Shown here: one piece after another, positions 26,434 through 35,684 of the stretch
Layout of the letters: each line of letters starts with the position of its first letter
How positions within the stretch are numbered: the first letter of the stretch is position 1
From: Thermomonas flagellata
GTDB lineage: Bacteria > Pseudomonadota > Gammaproteobacteria > Xanthomonadales > Xanthomonadaceae
Direction: 5' to 3'
Length of the DNA stretch: 64,000 nt
Assembly: GCF_022419185.1 (NCBI RefSeq)
Contig: NZ_JAJOZK010000005.1
Coordinates: forward strand, 1 to 64,000
Translations under genes and position numbers: made by a program
The notes under the pieces: generated by a model
Seen by the model: only the letters and a program-made list of their open reading frames with translations
Databases searched by the model: none
What the model was told of the DNA's origin: nothing

Positions 26434-29046
26434 ATGAACGGGGCAGAGCGATCGCCGGGGGCGGGGCCGCGCGCGACCGGCGGATCGGCGGGGGAGGCCG
26501 ATCCGGCGCAGCTGCGCGCGGCGCTGGCTGCCGCCCAGGCGCGGATCGAGGAGCTGCAGCGGGCGCAGCGGCTGCAGCAGGCGCTGTACGAGATCGCCGA
26601 CGTCTCCTCCGCCGGGCTGGACATGCAGGAGATGCTGCGCCGGATCCACGCCATCCTCGGCGGCCTGACCTATGCCGAGAACTGCTACATCGTCCTGTAC
26701 GAGCGCGACGGCGGCGAGCGCCTGCGTTTCCTCTATTTCGTCGACCGTTCCGACCCCTACGTCAACGATCCGGACGCGGCGATCCCGGTCGCGCCCGGGG
26801 AGACCAGCCTGACCCTCGCCCTGCTGCGCGGCGGCGAGCCGATGCGCGGGCCATCGCGCCTGCTGCGCGAGCAGCGCGGCATCCCGTGGGACGAGCAGAA
26901 CGGCCCGGACAGCGCGGACTGGCTGGGCGTGCCGATGCTGCGCGACGGCCAGGTGGTCGGCGGCATCGTGGTGCAGAGCTACGAGCAGCCGCAGGTGTAC
27001 GACGACGGCGACCGCGCCCTGCTGGCCTACGTCGCGCAGCACATCCTCGCCGCGCTCGACCGCCGGCGCGCGCGCGACGAACTCGAACGCCGGGTCGCGG
27101 AGCGCACCGCGGAGCTGCGCCAGGCCAACCTGGACCTGCAGGCCGAGATCGCCGAGCGCAAGCGCGCGCAAGAGGTCCAGCGCGCCCTGTTCCGGATCGC
27201 CGAGCTCTCGCTCGGCACCCGCAGCATGGAGCAGTTCTACGCCGAGGTGCATGCGGTGGTCGCCGGGCTGCTGTACGCGCGCAACCTGTACATCGCCATG
27301 CTCAGCGAGGACGGCACCCGGCTCGAGTTCCCGTACTCGGTGGACGAGCGCGACCCGCACCGCAGCGCGCGTCCGCTCGGCAAGGGCATGACCGAGTACG
27401 TGCTGCGCACCGGCTTGCCCCTGCTGGCCGACCGCGCCTGCATCCGCGCGCTGGAGGCCAGCGGCCGGGTGCAGAGCCACGGCAGCCTGGCGCACTCCTG
27501 GCTGGGGGTGCCGCTGCAGCGCGAGGACCGGGTGGTGGGCGTGCTGGCGGTGCAGAGCTATACCCCGCAGATCAGCTTCAGCCCGCAGGACCAGGAGCTG
27601 CTGACCTTCGTCGCGTTCCACATCGCCAACGGCCTGGCCCGCAAGCAGGCCCAGGAGCGCCTGATCCAGGCCTATGCCGGGCTCGAGCAGCGGGTCGAGG
27701 AGCGCACCCGCGAACTGGCCGAGGCGAATGCCGAGCTGATGCAGCAGATCGGCGAGCGCCTGCGGATCGAACGCAAGCTCACCCACCAGGCGACCCACGA
27801 CGCTTTGACCGGCCTGCCCAACCGCGCGCAATTGCTGGAGCGGCTGTCGGGGGCGATCGCGCGCGCGCGCGAGGGCGGGCAGGCGGGGTTCGCGGTGCTG
27901 TTCCTCGACCTGGACCGCTTCAAGCTGGTCAACGACAGCGTCGGCCACCAGGTCGGCGACGAGCTGCTGGTGGAGGCCGCGCGCCGGATCGTGGGCGCGG
28001 TGCGCACCGCGGACATGGTCGCGCGCCTCGGCGGCGACGAGTTCGCGATCCTGGCCTGCGACCTCGACGGCGCGGAGCCGGCGATGGAGCTCGGGCGGCG
28101 GGTGCTGGCCGCGCTCGGGGCGCCGGTCTGGATCGCCGGCCGCGAACTGTTCCCGACCGCCAGCATCGGCATCGCCATGTGGCATCCGCGCTACCACGGC
28201 GGCGAGGACATGCTGCGCGACGCCGACGCCGCGATGTACCGCGCCAAGGGCGAGGGCCGCGACCGCTGCGTGCTGTTCGACGCCGGCATGCGCGAGCAGG
28301 CGGTGCGCGCGCTCGACCTCGAGGCCGACCTGCGGCGCGCGATCCACGCGGATGCGTTCGAACCGCACTACCAGCCGATCGTGCGCCTGGCGGACGCCGA
28401 GGTGGTCGGGCACGAGGCGCTGCTGCGCTGGCGCCACGACCGGCGCGGGCTGCTGGCGCCGGACGCCTTCCTCGACGTCGGCGAGGACAGCGGCCTGATC
28501 GAGGTGGTGGACTGGCTGCTGTACGCGCGCGTGGTCGAGGGCATGGCGCGCGGGCGCACGCCGGGCTACGTGGCGATCAACGTCTCGCCGCGGCATTTCC
28601 GTTCGCCCGGGTTCGCGGCGCGCCTGCTCGGGCTGCTGGAGGACGCGCACGTGGACCCGGCGCGGCTGCGGATCGAGATCACCGAGGTCGCGCTGCTGGA
28701 CGACGAGCCCCGCACCAGCCGCAGCCTGCAGCAGCTGCGCGAGCGCGGGGTGCTGGCGCAGCTGGACGACTTCGGCACCGGGTTCTCGGCACTGTCCTAC
28801 CTGCACCGCTTCCCGATCGCCGCGCTCAAGATCGACCGCAGCTTCATCGCCGGCCTGGACGCCAGCGCCGGCAGCGAGAACCGCGCGGTGGTGCGCGCGA
28901 TCATCGCACTGGCCGACAGCCTCGGCATCGAGACCATCGCCGAGGGCGTGGAAACCACCGCCCAGCGCGACGGCCTGCGCCAGCTCGGCTGCGGCTACGC
29001 GCAGGGCTACCTGTTCGGGCGCCCGGCCGCCGCCGCGGAGGGCTGA
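26434..29046 (+). CDS. GAF-GAF-GGDEF-EAL bifunctional c-di-GMP protein
   Basis: 870 residues without transmembrane segments: two GAF sensor domains (about 40-205 and 240-395) joined by coiled coils, a GGDEF domain (about 455-615) and an EAL domain (about 625-865). The cyclase A-site is intact (ARLGGDEFAI) and is preceded five residues upstream by an RxxD inhibitory site (RTAD). The phosphodiesterase motifs are intact too: EALLRW, EITEVALL, QLDDFGTGFS, LKIDRSFI and ETIAEGVET. It could both make and degrade c-di-GMP in response to a small ligand. An alternative start lies at 26422. Confidence 0.88.
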   Translation: MNGAERSPGAGPRATGGSAGEADPAQLRAALAAAQARIEELQRAQRLQQALYEIADVSSAGLDMQEMLRRIHAILGGLTYAENCYIVLYERDGGERLRFLYFVDRSDPYVNDPDAAIPVAPGETSLTLALLRGGEPMRGPSRLLREQRGIPWDEQNGPDSADWLGVPMLRDGQVVGGIVVQSYEQPQVYDDGDRALLAYVAQHILAALDRRRARDELERRVAERTAELRQANLDLQAEIAERKRAQEVQRALFRIAELSLGTRSMEQFYAEVHAVVAGLLYARNLYIAMLSEDGTRLEFPYSVDERDPHRSARPLGKGMTEYVLRTGLPLLADRACIRALEASGRVQSHGSLAHSWLGVPLQREDRVVGVLAVQSYTPQISFSPQDQELLTFVAFHIANGLARKQAQERLIQAYAGLEQRVEERTRELAEANAELMQQIGERLRIERKLTHQATHDALTGLPNRAQLLERLSGAIARAREGGQAGFAVLFLDLDRFKLVNDSVGHQVGDELLVEAARRIVGAVRTADMVARLGGDEFAILACDLDGAEPAMELGRRVLAALGAPVWIAGRELFPTASIGIAMWHPRYHGGEDMLRDADAAMYRAKGEGRDRCVLFDAGMREQAVRALDLEADLRRAIHADAFEPHYQPIVRLADAEVVGHEALLRWRHDRRGLLAPDAFLDVGEDSGLIEVVDWLLYARVVEGMARGRTPGYVAINVSPRHFRSPGFAARLLGLLEDAHVDPARLRIEITEVALLDDEPRTSRSLQQLRERGVLAQLDDFGTGFSALSYLHRFPIAALKIDRSFIAGLDASAGSENRAVVRAIIALADSLGIETIAEGVETTAQRDGLRQLGCGYAQGYLFGRPAAAAEG

Positions 29047-29059
29047 CGGCGGCTGCGGT

Positions 29060-30670
29060 TCAGGGCGCCGGATGGCGGGCCTCGACCCGCAGCTCGAGGC
29101 GCCCGTCCGCCAGTTGTGCGACCAGGCGGGTGCCGGGGGCGGCCTCGGCGACGCCGTGCAGCAGGCGCCCGTCCGGGTGCTGCAGCAGGGCGTAGCCGCG
29201 CTCCAGCAGCGGGCGCGGGCCGAGCGCGCGCAGGGTCTGCCCGAGCGTGCGCAGGCGCAGGGCATCCTCGCGCAGGCGGCGTGCGATCGCGGCCTGCGGG
29301 CGCCCGTGCAGGCGCTCCAGCCGGGTGCGCACGTGCGCCAGCAGGCGTGCCGGATGCTGCGCGCGCAGGCGCGGCGCCGTCAGCGCCAGTCCCTGGCGGA
29401 GTTCGCGCAGCCGCTGCGCGAGCGCGCGCTGCAGCCGCTGCGCGGCGAGATGGATGCCATCCCGGTCCGCCTGAAGGCGTTGCCGTGGCGAGGGTAGGCG
29501 CCATGCCGCCTGCTGCAGGCGTGTGCCGGCCTGCGCCAAGGCCTGTTCCTGCGCCCGCCGCAGGCGCTCCATGGCCGTTTGCAGGCGCGCGCGCTGCCGC
29601 TGCAGGCGCTGCAGCGGATGCTGCGCCTGCAGCCGCGAGCGCAGGTGGTGCAGCCCGGCATGCGCCGGCTGCAGGCGGCGGTCGAGCATGTGTCCGAGGC
29701 GCAGCCGGGCTTGCGCGGCGCGCTGCCGCTGCAGCGCCAGGCGCGCCTGCGGATGCTGCGCCTGCAGCCGCAGCCAGGCATGGTCGCAGCGCTGGGTGCC
29801 CTGCTGCAGCGCATACAGGTACAGCCGCTGCAGGCGCCGGCCGTGGCCGGCGATGCGCAGCGCGAGCTCGGCGCGGTCGGGCACCAGCCGCTCTGCCGCT
29901 GCGGAGGGCGTCGGCGCGCGCAGGTCCGCGGCGTAATCGGCGAGGGTGGTGTCGGTCTCGTGCCCGATCGCGGTCACCACCGGCACCGGGCTGGCGACGA
30001 TCGCGCGCACCAGCGCCTCGTCGTTGAACGCCGACAGGTCCTCCTGGGCGCCGCCGCCGCGCGCCAGCAGCAGCACGTCGTAGCGGCCGCTGGCCGCGGC
30101 CTGGTGCAGCATGGCGCGGATGCGCGCCGCGGCGCCGTCGCCCTGCACCGGCACCGGCAGCAGCTCCAGCGCCACCAGCGGGAAGCGCCGCGCCAGCACG
30201 CTGGTGATGTCGCGGATCACCGCGCCGGTGGCAGAGGTCAGCACCCCGATCCGGCGCGGCATCGCCGGCAGCGGGCGCTTGCGCCCCGGTTCGAACAGGC
30301 CCTCCGCGCGCAGGCGCGCCTTGAGCTCCTCCAGCCGCTGGCGCAGCGCGCCCTCGCCGGCGTCGCGCAGGGTCTCGCACTCCAGCCGGTAGTCGCCGCG
30401 CTGCGCATACAGCGTCACCTTGCCGCGCGCCTGCACCAGCTGCCCCTCGCGCGGGGCGAAGCGCAGCCACTGGCGGCGGCTGCGGAACAGCACGCAGCGC
30501 ACCTGGGCGGCGGCGTCCTTGAGCACGAAGTACATGTGCCCGGAGGGGTACGTCTTGAGATCGGCGATCTCGCCCTCGACCCAGATGTTCGGGAAGCTGC
30601 CCTCCAGCAGGTCGCAGGCCAGCGTGTTGAGCTGGCTGGGGGTGAGCGGGCGGTCGTCGGGCGTGGGCAT
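29060..30670 (-). CDS. xseA: Exodeoxyribonuclease VII large subunit, with extended coiled coil
   Basis: Single-strand exonuclease with XseB. 536 residues: N-terminal OB fold ([20 protein letters not shown]), catalytic region ([49 protein letters not shown]), then a long arginine/glutamine-rich helical region (about 265-480). The C-terminal [11 protein letters not shown] strand domain follows. E. coli XseA is about 456 residues, and the extra length lies in the coiled coil, which contains four RL..P..RL repeats about 44-46 residues apart. ATG start 8 nt after a TAGCAT hexamer. Divergent from ispG. Confidence 0.92.
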   Translation of the reverse strand: MPTPDDRPLTPSQLNTLACDLLEGSFPNIWVEGEIADLKTYPSGHMYFVLKDAAAQVRCVLFRSRRQWLRFAPREGQLVQARGKVTLYAQRGDYRLECETLRDAGEGALRQRLEELKARLRAEGLFEPGRKRPLPAMPRRIGVLTSATGAVIRDITSVLARRFPLVALELLPVPVQGDGAAARIRAMLHQAAASGRYDVLLLARGGGAQEDLSAFNDEALVRAIVASPVPVVTAIGHETDTTLADYAADLRAPTPSAAAERLVPDRAELALRIAGHGRRLQRLYLYALQQGTQRCDHAWLRLQAQHPQARLALQRQRAAQARLRLGHMLDRRLQPAHAGLHHLRSRLQAQHPLQRLQRQRARLQTAMERLRRAQEQALAQAGTRLQQAAWRLPSPRQRLQADRDGIHLAAQRLQRALAQRLRELRQGLALTAPRLRAQHPARLLAHVRTRLERLHGRPQAAIARRLREDALRLRTLGQTLRALGPRPLLERGYALLQHPDGRLLHGVAEAAPGTRLVAQLADGRLELRVEARHPAP

Positions 30671-30678
30671 GGGCGGGC

Positions 30679-30714
30679 ATGCTAGCGCGCCCGGGGCGGG
30701 CCTGCCGCTACACT
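30679..30714. promoter_or_regulatory. Divergent xseA/ispG promoter region with two close -10-like elements
   Basis: Only 50 bp separate the two ATGs. For xseA (minus) TAGCAT at 30679-30684 lies 8 nt before its ATG. For ispG (plus) TACACT at 30709-30714 lies 6 nt before its ATG. Neither gene has a Shine-Dalgarno, so both transcripts may be leaderless. Confidence 0.45.
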
Positions 30715-30720
30715 TTGCAC

Positions 30721-31965
30721 ATGCATGCTGACATCCCCACCGACGCCGGCCCCGCGCCGCGCCATCCCACCCGCCAGGTCCGGATCGGGACGGTCGCCCT
30801 CGGCGGCGGCGCACCGGTGGTGGTGCAGTCGATGACCAACACCGACACCGCCGACGTCAAGGCGACCGCGCAGCAGGTCGCCGCGCTGTGGCGGGCCGGG
30901 TCGGAGCTGGTGCGGATCACGGTGAACACGCCGGAGGCCGCGGCGGCGGTGCCGCGCATCCGCGAGCGCCTGGACATGCAGGGCGTGCCGGTGCCGCTGA
31001 TCGGCGACTTCCACTACAACGGCCACCAGCTGCTGGCCGGCGAGCCGGCCTGCGCCGAGGCGCTGGCCAAGTACCGCATCAATCCCGGCAACGTCGGCTT
31101 CGGCAAGAAGAAGGACGCCCAGTTCGCGCAGTTGATCGAGCTGGCCTGCCGCCACGGTAAGCCGGTGCGGATCGGCGCCAACTGGGGTTCGCTCGACCAG
31201 GCGCTGGCGGCGCGGCTGATGGACGAGAACGCGCGCCGCGCCCAGCCGTGGGAGGCCGGGCAGGTGCTGCGCGAGGCGCTGATCCGCTCCGCGCTGGAGT
31301 CGGCCGCGCGCGCCGAGGAGCTGGGCCTGCCGCGCGAGCGGATCGTGCTCAGCGCCAAGGTCAGCGGGGTGCAGGAGCTGATCGCGGTGTACCGCGAACT
31401 GGCGCGCCGCGGCGACTACGCGCTGCACCTGGGACTGACCGAGGCCGGGATCGGCAGCAAGGGCATCGTGGCCTCCAGCGCCGCGCTGGCGGTGCTGCTG
31501 CAGGAGGGCATCGGCGACACCATCCGGGTCTCGCTGACCCCGGCGCCGGGCGAATCGCGCACCCAGGAGGTGGTGGTCGCGCAGGAGCTGCTGCAGTCGC
31601 TCGGGCTGCGCGCGTTCACCCCGATGGTCACCGCCTGCCCGGGCTGCGGGCGCACCACCAGCACGTTCTTCCAGGAGCTGGCGCAGCGGGTGCAGGCGCA
31701 CGTGCGCGCCAAGATGCCGGAGTGGAAGCAGCAGTACCCGGGCGCCGAGACCCTGACCCTGGCGGTGATGGGCTGCGTGGTCAACGGCCCGGGCGAATCG
31801 CGCCACGCTCACATCGGCATCAGCCTGCCCGGCACCGGCGAGGCCCCGGCGGCGCCGGTGTTCATCGACGGCGAGAAGGCGACGACCCTGCGCGGCGAGC
31901 GCATCGCCGAGGAATTCCTCGGCATCATCGACGGCTACGTCGCGCGCCGCTTCGCGCGGCGCTGA
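30721..31965 (+). CDS. ispG: 4-hydroxy-3-methylbut-2-enyl diphosphate synthase
   Basis: Penultimate MEP-pathway step, reductive ring opening of methylerythritol cyclodiphosphate. 414 residues: TIM-barrel part ([19 protein letters not shown]-type [22 protein letters not shown]) and the [4Fe-4S] part with the cysteines in [10 protein letters not shown] and [11 protein letters not shown]. Family length about 370-420. The start is the ATG at 30721. A second in-frame ATG is not close. Monocistronic. Confidence 0.95.
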   Translation: MHADIPTDAGPAPRHPTRQVRIGTVALGGGAPVVVQSMTNTDTADVKATAQQVAALWRAGSELVRITVNTPEAAAAVPRIRERLDMQGVPVPLIGDFHYNGHQLLAGEPACAEALAKYRINPGNVGFGKKKDAQFAQLIELACRHGKPVRIGANWGSLDQALAARLMDENARRAQPWEAGQVLREALIRSALESAARAEELGLPRERIVLSAKVSGVQELIAVYRELARRGDYALHLGLTEAGIGSKGIVASSAALAVLLQEGIGDTIRVSLTPAPGESRTQEVVVAQELLQSLGLRAFTPMVTACPGCGRTTSTFFQELAQRVQAHVRAKMPEWKQQYPGAETLTLAVMGCVVNGPGESRHAHIGISLPGTGEAPAAPVFIDGEKATTLRGERIAEEFLGIIDGYVARRFARR

Positions 31966-31981
31966 GCGGCATCCGCCCGGT

Positions 31982-32869
31982 TCAGGCGCTGCACACCCGG
32001 TTGCGGCCGCCGTCCTTGGCGCGGTAGAGCGCCGCGTCGGCCGCGGCCATCAATGCCGGGCGGCTGGCGCGCTCGGCGGCGAGTGCGGCGACCCCGATGC
32101 TGACCGTGATCCGGCACGGCTGCCCGCCGGGCGCGAACGGCGTCTGCGCGACCGCCTCGCGCAGGCGCTCGGCCCACTGGCAGGCGGCCTCCAGCGTGCA
32201 TTCGGGCAGCAGTACCGCGAACTCCTCGCCGCCGATGCGCGCGGCCACGTCGTCGTGGCGCGCGTGCTGGCGCAGCACGCGCCCGATCCGGCGCAGCACC
32301 TCGTCGCCCTCGATGTGCCCGTGGCGGTCGTTGACCGGCTTGAACAGGTCCACGTCCACGATGCACAGCGCCAGCGGCCGCGCATGGCGCAGCGCGCGCG
32401 GGATCTCCTTGTCCGCCAGCTCGATGAAGTGGCGGCGGTTGCACAGCTCGGTCAGCGGGTCGTGGGTGGCCAGTTGGTAGATCTCCTCGTGGTAGCTGGC
32501 CTCCACGCTGTCCTGGCTGATGAACTTGAGGATGCTCTCGCCGACCGTGATCTGGTCGCCGTCGGCCAGCAGTGACTCGCCGGCCAAGGGCGCGTCGTTG
32601 AGGCGAGTTGGGTTGGTCGCGCCGAGGTCCGCGATCCGATAGCCGTCCGCCGCGCACCAGATCCGGCAGTGGCTGCGCGAGACGCTCTTGTGCGCGATCA
32701 CCAGGTCGGCCTCGCTCGAGCGCCCGATCAGCACCGGGGCCGCGCCGATGTCGGCGCGCCGGCCGAGGCCCTCGCCGTGGATCACCACCACGCAGGCGCT
32801 GCGCTGTTCCGGCCGCGGCGGGCCGGGGCTGAACAGGGTGCGCTGGGTGGTGTCGTGCGGGTCGTGCAT
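31982..32869 (-). CDS. FHA-domain diguanylate cyclase
   Basis: 295 residues: an FHA phosphothreonine-binding domain (about 25-118) with GRSSEADLVI, SRSHCRI and TNPTRLND, followed by a GGDEF domain (about 130-295). The catalytic motif is GGEEF (213-217), five residues after an RxxD product-inhibition site (RHDD, 204-207), so it should be an active, feedback-inhibited c-di-GMP synthase. The FHA domain would let phosphorylated partners recruit or control it. It diverges from a transmembrane Ser/Thr kinase gene across 97 bp. A -10-like TACACT lies 27 nt before the ATG. Confidence 0.88.
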   Translation of the reverse strand: MHDPHDTTQRTLFSPGPPRPEQRSACVVVIHGEGLGRRADIGAAPVLIGRSSEADLVIAHKSVSRSHCRIWCAADGYRIADLGATNPTRLNDAPLAGESLLADGDQITVGESILKFISQDSVEASYHEEIYQLATHDPLTELCNRRHFIELADKEIPRALRHARPLALCIVDVDLFKPVNDRHGHIEGDEVLRRIGRVLRQHARHDDVAARIGGEEFAVLLPECTLEAACQWAERLREAVAQTPFAPGGQPCRITVSIGVAALAAERASRPALMAAADAALYRAKDGGRNRVCSA

Positions 32870-32929
32870 GGCGGCGCGGTCGGGGGCCCGGGCAGTGTAG
32901 CGTCCGCGGGCGGGCGCGGGCGGCGCGCT

Positions 32930-32935
32930 TAGAAT
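32930..32935 (+). promoter_or_regulatory. -10-like element of the Ser/Thr kinase gene
   Basis: TAGAAT lies 31 nt before the chosen ATG (32967). An in-frame ATG at 32934 overlaps this hexamer, so it cannot be the start of a transcript made here. The later ATG has a purine-rich ribosome site (GGAG ... GGGGG) before it. Confidence 0.4.
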
Positions 32936-32966
32936 GCCCGACGGCGCTGGCGGAGCGGGGTGGGGG

Positions 32967-35672
32967 ATGGGCCAGGGGCAGGACCAGGATCGCACCGAAT
33001 GGCTCGGGGCGCGCGGGCCGCAGGCCCTCGCGGACGCTCGCCCGGGGCTGCTCGCGCCGGGCACCCGCCTCGGACGCTACCGGATCGAGGCACTCATCGG
33101 GCGCGGCGGCATGGGCGAGGTCTACCGCGCCGAGCAGCTGGAGCCGGTGCGGCGCACGGTCGCGCTCAAGCTGCTGCGCGGGCAGACCCTGGACGCGCGC
33201 CATCTGGCCTATTTCGAGATCGAGCGCCAGCTATTGGCGCAGATGCGGCATCCGGCGATCGCGCAGATCTTCGATGCCGGCACCACGCCCGAGGGCCATC
33301 CGTTCTTCGCGATGGAGTTCATTGCCGGGGTCCCGATTACCGACTACTGCCGCACGCATGCGCTCGACCTGCGCCAGCGCCTGGGCCTGTTCATCCGGGT
33401 CTGCGCCGGGGTCCAGCACGCGCATCAGAAGGGCGTGGTGCACCGCGACCTGAAGCCGGCCAACCTGCTGGTGGACGAAGTGGACGGGCGGCCGCAGCCG
33501 AAGATCATCGACTTCGGGATCGCCGCGGCGCGCGCCGACGCCGGCGGCGAGGTCGCAGGCACCCCGGACTACATGAGCCCGGAGCAGGCCGCGGGCGATG
33601 CCGGCGCGATCGACACCCGCAGCGACGTGTACGCGCTCGGGGTGGTGCTCAACGAGCTGCTGACCGGGCAGCGCCCGCCGGCCGTCGGGCAGACCGTCAC
33701 CGGGCGCGCGCACAGCCTGCGCCTGCCGTCCGAGCAGCTGACCACCCTGCCGCCCGCGCGCGCGGCGCAGTTGGCCGGCGAGCTGCACGAGCCGCTGCCG
33801 CGCATGCGGCGGCTGCTGCGCGGCGAGCTGGACTGGGTGGTGGCGCGCGCGATGGCGTACGACCGCGAGCAGCGCTATCCGTCCGCGGCGGCGCTGGCCG
33901 AGGACCTGCAGCGCTTCCTCGACGGCCGTCCGCTGCAGGCGGTGCCGCCGCGCCGGCGCTACCTGCTGGCCAAGTTCGTGCAGCGCCACCGGCTCGGGAT
34001 CGGCGCCGGCGCGCTGGTCGCCGCGGCGCTGCTGGCGGGCCTGGGCCTGTCGGTGTACGGCCTGCTGCAGGCGCGCGCGCAGCGCGCGCTGGCCGAGCAG
34101 CGGCTGGCCCAGCTGGAGCAGGTGGTGGCGTTCCAGCAGGCGCTGCTGGAGGGCATCGACATCGAGGCGATGGGCGCAGGACTCGCCGCCGGCCTGCGCG
34201 GCCAGCTGGAGGCCGTTCCGGCGCCGGAGCGGGCCGCCGCCGCGCGCACCCTGGCCGCGCTGCCCGCCGCGGACGTGGCGCGCACGCTGATCGAGCGCCA
34301 GCTGCTGGCCAGCGCGGAGCAGGCGATCGCCCGCGGGTTCGCCGCCCAGCCGCTGCTGGCGGCGGACCTGCGCGAGTCGGTGGCGCGGGTGCGCCAGAAC
34401 CTCGGGCTGCCGCAGCCGGCCGCGGCCGGCTTCGCCGCGGTCGCCGCCGCGCGCGAACGCGCGCTCGGCGCGGGCGATCCGCAGGCGCTCAAGGCGCGCG
34501 AGGAGCAGGCCTTCGCCCTGCTCGACGCGGCCCAGCCGGAGCCGGCGCGCCGCGTCGCCGAGGCCGCGCTGGCGGGCGCCGCGGCGCTGGCGGTGAGCGA
34601 CCCGCTGCGCCTGCGGCTGCAGCTGGCGCGGGCCAACGCCCTGGCCGCGCTCGGCGAGCGCGCGCAGGCGCGCGCCCTGCTGCAGCAGCTGTATGCGCAG
34701 GCACAGGAGCTACGCGGCGACGACGACGCGGTCACCCTGCAGGTCGGCAACGACCTCGGCATCCTGCTCGGGCGCATGGGCGAGCCTGCGGCCGGACGCC
34801 GGGTGCTGGAGCAGGTGCTGCCGCGGCGCACCCGCCTGCTCGGCGCGCAGGCGCCCGACACCCTGGCCACCCTGCACAACCTGGCGGTGATGCGGATCAT
34901 GACCGGCGATGCCGCCGGCGCGCTCGCGCTGCAGCGCGAACTGGTGGCGGTGCAGACCCGGCGCCTGGGGGCCGAGCATCCGCTCACCCTGGCCGAGCGC
35001 GGCAACCTGGCGAGCATGCTGATCGACAGCGGGCAGTGGGACGCCGCCCTGCCGATCGCGACCGCGGTGCTGGCCGCGCGCGCGCGCGTGCTCGGGCCGG
35101 AGCATCCGCAGACGTTGCGCGCGCGCCTGAACCTGGCCAGCCTGTACGCCCGCCTGAAGCGGTTCCCGGAGGCGCTGGCGCTGCAGCGGCAGGTGTTGGA
35201 CGCGCGCCGCCGGCTGCTTGGCCCGGAGCATCCGGACACCTTGTTCATCGCGCTCAACCTGGCCGCGACCCTGCACCAGGCCGGGCAGTCGCGGGCGTCG
35301 CTGGCGCAGCTGGCGCAGGCGATGCCGGTCGCCGAACGGGTGCTCGGTGCACACCATCCGCAGGTGCTGATGGGCCACGACGTGCGTGCCCAGGATGCCG
35401 CCGCCCTCGGCGACCGCACGTTGGAGCGCGAAGCCCTGCAGCGCCTGCTGGCCGGTGCCGAGGCGGCCGGCGGACGCGAGGATGCGCGCACGGTGGAGGC
35501 GGCGTGGCGGTTGGAGACGGTCCTGCGCGCCGAGCGCCGGGCCGCGGACGCCGATGCCGTGCACGCGCGCTACGTGCTGCCCTTGCTGCGCGCCGACCCG
35601 TCCACGCTGGACGCGGCCCGCGCGGCGCTGCGCCGGCGCATCCAGGGCGGGGACGCGCGTTCGGCCGGGTGA
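32967..35672 (+). CDS. Transmembrane Ser/Thr protein kinase with TPR domain
   Basis: 901 residues. Cytoplasmic Hanks-type kinase domain (about 36-320): glycine loop GRGGMGEVYRA, Lys68 in VALKLL, catalytic HRDLKPANLL (Asp161), DFGIA (182-184) and SPEQA. One transmembrane helix lies at about 344-366, then a long periplasmic region (about 370-901). It carries tetratricopeptide-like repeats with NLA.....G spacing (e.g. HPLTLAERGNLASMLIDSGQ, then HPQTLRARLNLASLYARLKR). All kinase residues are present. In this family such kinases often sit with ECF sigma factors, but none is here. The neighbour is an FHA-cyclase. Start chosen over 32934 because of the promoter position. Confidence 0.88.
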   Translation: MGQGQDQDRTEWLGARGPQALADARPGLLAPGTRLGRYRIEALIGRGGMGEVYRAEQLEPVRRTVALKLLRGQTLDARHLAYFEIERQLLAQMRHPAIAQIFDAGTTPEGHPFFAMEFIAGVPITDYCRTHALDLRQRLGLFIRVCAGVQHAHQKGVVHRDLKPANLLVDEVDGRPQPKIIDFGIAAARADAGGEVAGTPDYMSPEQAAGDAGAIDTRSDVYALGVVLNELLTGQRPPAVGQTVTGRAHSLRLPSEQLTTLPPARAAQLAGELHEPLPRMRRLLRGELDWVVARAMAYDREQRYPSAAALAEDLQRFLDGRPLQAVPPRRRYLLAKFVQRHRLGIGAGALVAAALLAGLGLSVYGLLQARAQRALAEQRLAQLEQVVAFQQALLEGIDIEAMGAGLAAGLRGQLEAVPAPERAAAARTLAALPAADVARTLIERQLLASAEQAIARGFAAQPLLAADLRESVARVRQNLGLPQPAAAGFAAVAAARERALGAGDPQALKAREEQAFALLDAAQPEPARRVAEAALAGAAALAVSDPLRLRLQLARANALAALGERAQARALLQQLYAQAQELRGDDDAVTLQVGNDLGILLGRMGEPAAGRRVLEQVLPRRTRLLGAQAPDTLATLHNLAVMRIMTGDAAGALALQRELVAVQTRRLGAEHPLTLAERGNLASMLIDSGQWDAALPIATAVLAARARVLGPEHPQTLRARLNLASLYARLKRFPEALALQRQVLDARRRLLGPEHPDTLFIALNLAATLHQAGQSRASLAQLAQAMPVAERVLGAHHPQVLMGHDVRAQDAAALGDRTLEREALQRLLAGAEAAGGREDARTVEAAWRLETVLRAERRAADADAVHARYVLPLLRADPSTLDAARAALRRRIQGGDARSAG

Positions 35673-35684
35673 GCCGGCACCGGC

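Noticed and set aside
29072-30685. Long plus-strand open frames of 130-370 codons opposite xseA
   Set aside because: They are antisense shadows caused by GC-rich third positions. Their translations are low-complexity Ala/Arg/Gln, and xseA has clear family motifs.
32934-32966. ATG at 32934 as start of the Ser/Thr kinase
   Set aside because: It overlaps the TAGAAT -10-like hexamer, and the 11 extra residues add no domain. The ATG at 32967 has a purine-rich ribosome site.
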